Positions 63,122 through 64,000 of a stretch of 64,000 nt of DNA are shown piece by piece (position 1 is the first letter of the stretch; the number at the start of each line of letters is the position of its first letter). Origin of the DNA: Allocoprococcus comes (lineage in GTDB: Bacteria; Bacillota; Clostridia; Lachnospirales; Lachnospiraceae); assembly GCF_013300725.1 (NCBI RefSeq), contig NZ_JAAIMM010000004.1, positions 99,223 to 163,222 on the forward strand. Direction: 5' to 3'. The position numbers and the translations under genes were made by a program. The notes below the pieces were generated by a model that was not told the DNA's origin, ran no database searches, and saw only the letters and a program-made list of their open reading frames with translations.

Positions 63122-63913
63122 ATGAGTATAACAGGAGTATTGATTGCTGCACTTATCGTAGGCGGTACCGGCGTATTCATCGGTGTCTTCCTTGGAATTG
63201 CAGGCAAGAAATTTGCAGTTGAAGTAGATGAAAAAGAAGAAGCGATTCTCGCTGAGCTTCCGGGCAACAACTGTGGTGGATGTGGATATGCCGGATGTTC
63301 CGGTCTTGCAGCAGCCATCGCAAAAGGAGAAGCTCCGGTCGGACAGTGTCCGGTCGGCGGTGCTCCGGTAGCAGCAAAGATCGCAGCGATCATGGGCGAA
63401 GAAGCCGGTGAAAGCGTACACGAAGTTGCATTTGTAAAATGTGCAGGAACCTGCGAAAAAGCAAAACAGGCATATGACTATACAGGAATCACAGATTGCC
63501 AGATGGCAGCCATGATGCAGAATGGCGGATCAAAAGGATGTTCCTTTGGATGCCTTGGATTCGGAAGCTGTGTCAAAGCATGTCCGTTCGATGCAATCCA
63601 TATCGTAGACGGAATTGCAGTCGTAGACAAAGAAGCATGTAAAGCCTGCGGTAAATGTATCGCTACCTGTCCAAAACATCTGATCGAGCTTGTACCTTAT
63701 GAACAGAAGCATCTCGTACAGTGCAGCTCAAAAGATAAAGGAAAAGATGTTATGAGCGTATGTTCCGTAGGATGTATCGGTTGTAAGATGTGTGAAAAAG
63801 TATGTGAATCTGATGCAGTACATGTGGTAGATAACATTGCACATATTGATCCGGAAAAATGTACAAACTGTGGAAAATGTGCGGAGAAATGTCCGAAGAA
63901 GATTATTAAGTAA
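63122..63913 (+). CDS. rnfB: Rnf complex subunit RnfB
   Basis: RnfB is the ferredoxin-oxidising subunit. The 263-residue protein has an N-terminal helix (GVLIAALIVGGTGVFIGVFL), the 4Fe-4S motif NNCGGCGYAGCSGLA with a later Cys in GQCPVGG, then several ferredoxin-type sets (CLGFGSCVKACPFDAI, CKACGKCIATCPKHL, CIGCKMCEKVCES, CTNCGKCAEKCPKKI). The count of clusters is typical for clostridial RnfB. GGAGG precedes ATG 63122. It ends the operon. Confidence 0.97.
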   Translation: MSITGVLIAALIVGGTGVFIGVFLGIAGKKFAVEVDEKEEAILAELPGNNCGGCGYAGCSGLAAAIAKGEAPVGQCPVGGAPVAAKIAAIMGEEAGESVHEVAFVKCAGTCEKAKQAYDYTGITDCQMAAMMQNGGSKGCSFGCLGFGSCVKACPFDAIHIVDGIAVVDKEACKACGKCIATCPKHLIELVPYEQKHLVQCSSKDKGKDVMSVCSVGCIGCKMCEKVCESDAVHVVDNIAHIDPEKCTNCGKCAEKCPKKIIK

Positions 63914-63953
63914 ATAAATGATGAAAGAAAAGGATCCGGATGCTGTGATATGC

Positions 63954-63999
63954 TACCCTCATATAGGACAATGAAATATAAAAGTCCTATATGGGGGTA
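63954..63999. repeat. 16-bp inverted repeat at the window edge
   Basis: TACCCTCATATAGGAC (63954-63969) pairs with GTCCTATATGGGGGTA (63984-63999), with one T-G pair and a 14-base loop. It may be the Rnf operon terminator (no T-run is in view) or the start of a further palindromic element beyond base 64000. Confidence 0.55.
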
Positions 64000-64000
64000 T

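Overview
The window looks like chromosomal DNA of an anaerobic, gut-type Lachnospiraceae (class Clostridia; Dorea/Mediterraneibacter/Blautia-like, genus not fixed). The basis is the mix of a sodium/proton-pumping Rnf complex, a CodY regulator, a chorismate mutase-shikimate kinase fusion, an ispH gene overlapping a four-domain S1 gene, a DUF5688-type protein, strong GGAGG ribosome sites and near-consensus sigma-A promoters. Almost everything reads on the plus strand; the minus-strand items are an ene-reductase, one LysR regulator, a glyoxalase and a tRNA-Arg(CCG). No complete insertion sequence, prophage or CRISPR array was seen.

Layout. 1-0.3 kb: end of gatD. 0.7-6.4 kb: comM, dprA, topA, codY. 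6.5-11.2 kb: a small unknown gene, groES-groEL under a perfect CIRCE operator, a small membrane protein, guaB. 11.6-13.7 kb: amidase, chorismate mutase-shikimate kinase fusion, yqeG. 13.9-24.3 kb: a quinate/shikimate utilisation island (Old Yellow Enzyme-type reductase, two LysR regulators, catabolic-type AroE, MFS transporter, type I AroD, complete TRAP transporter). 24.4-26.4 kb: efp, a DUF5688-like gene and a broken small gene. 26.3-31.7 kb: structured non-coding DNA, then a two-component system with a MacB/FtsX-type ABC transporter. 31.8-37.4 kb: small membrane proteins, tRNA-Arg, argS, an AlaX-like editing protein, a CPBP protease. 37.5-43.6 kb: gltB-gltD with good CodY boxes in front. 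44-46 kb: glyoxalase, and a secreted NlpC/P60 hydrolase behind a perfect WalR box. 46.1-56.6 kb: a tightly coupled five-gene operon (hybrid kinase, 1446-residue leucine-rich-repeat surface protein, MoxR ATPase, DUF58 protein, membrane transglutaminase-like protein lacking its catalytic Cys). 56.6-58.6 kb: ispH and S1. 58.9-63.9 kb: rnfCDGEAB.

The most unusual material is (1) the reductive-looking quinate/shikimate island, whose ene-reductase would suit the enone 3-dehydroshikimate; (2) two copies (387-532 and 11314-11476) of a nested palindromic element whose outer arms differ in sequence yet are perfectly self-complementary in each copy; (3) a branched, long-armed element at 43624-43805; (4) a possible kissing-loop RNA with its own terminator at 26348-26496; and (5) the 46-56 kb envelope operon. 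Regulatory logic is readable at several places: HrcA/CIRCE on groESL, CodY (encoded here) on gltBD, WalR on the P60 hydrolase, a perfect 24-bp palindrome in front of the ABC transporter, and CTATCAA repeats around the aroE promoter.

All family names come from recognising motifs by eye; no search was run.
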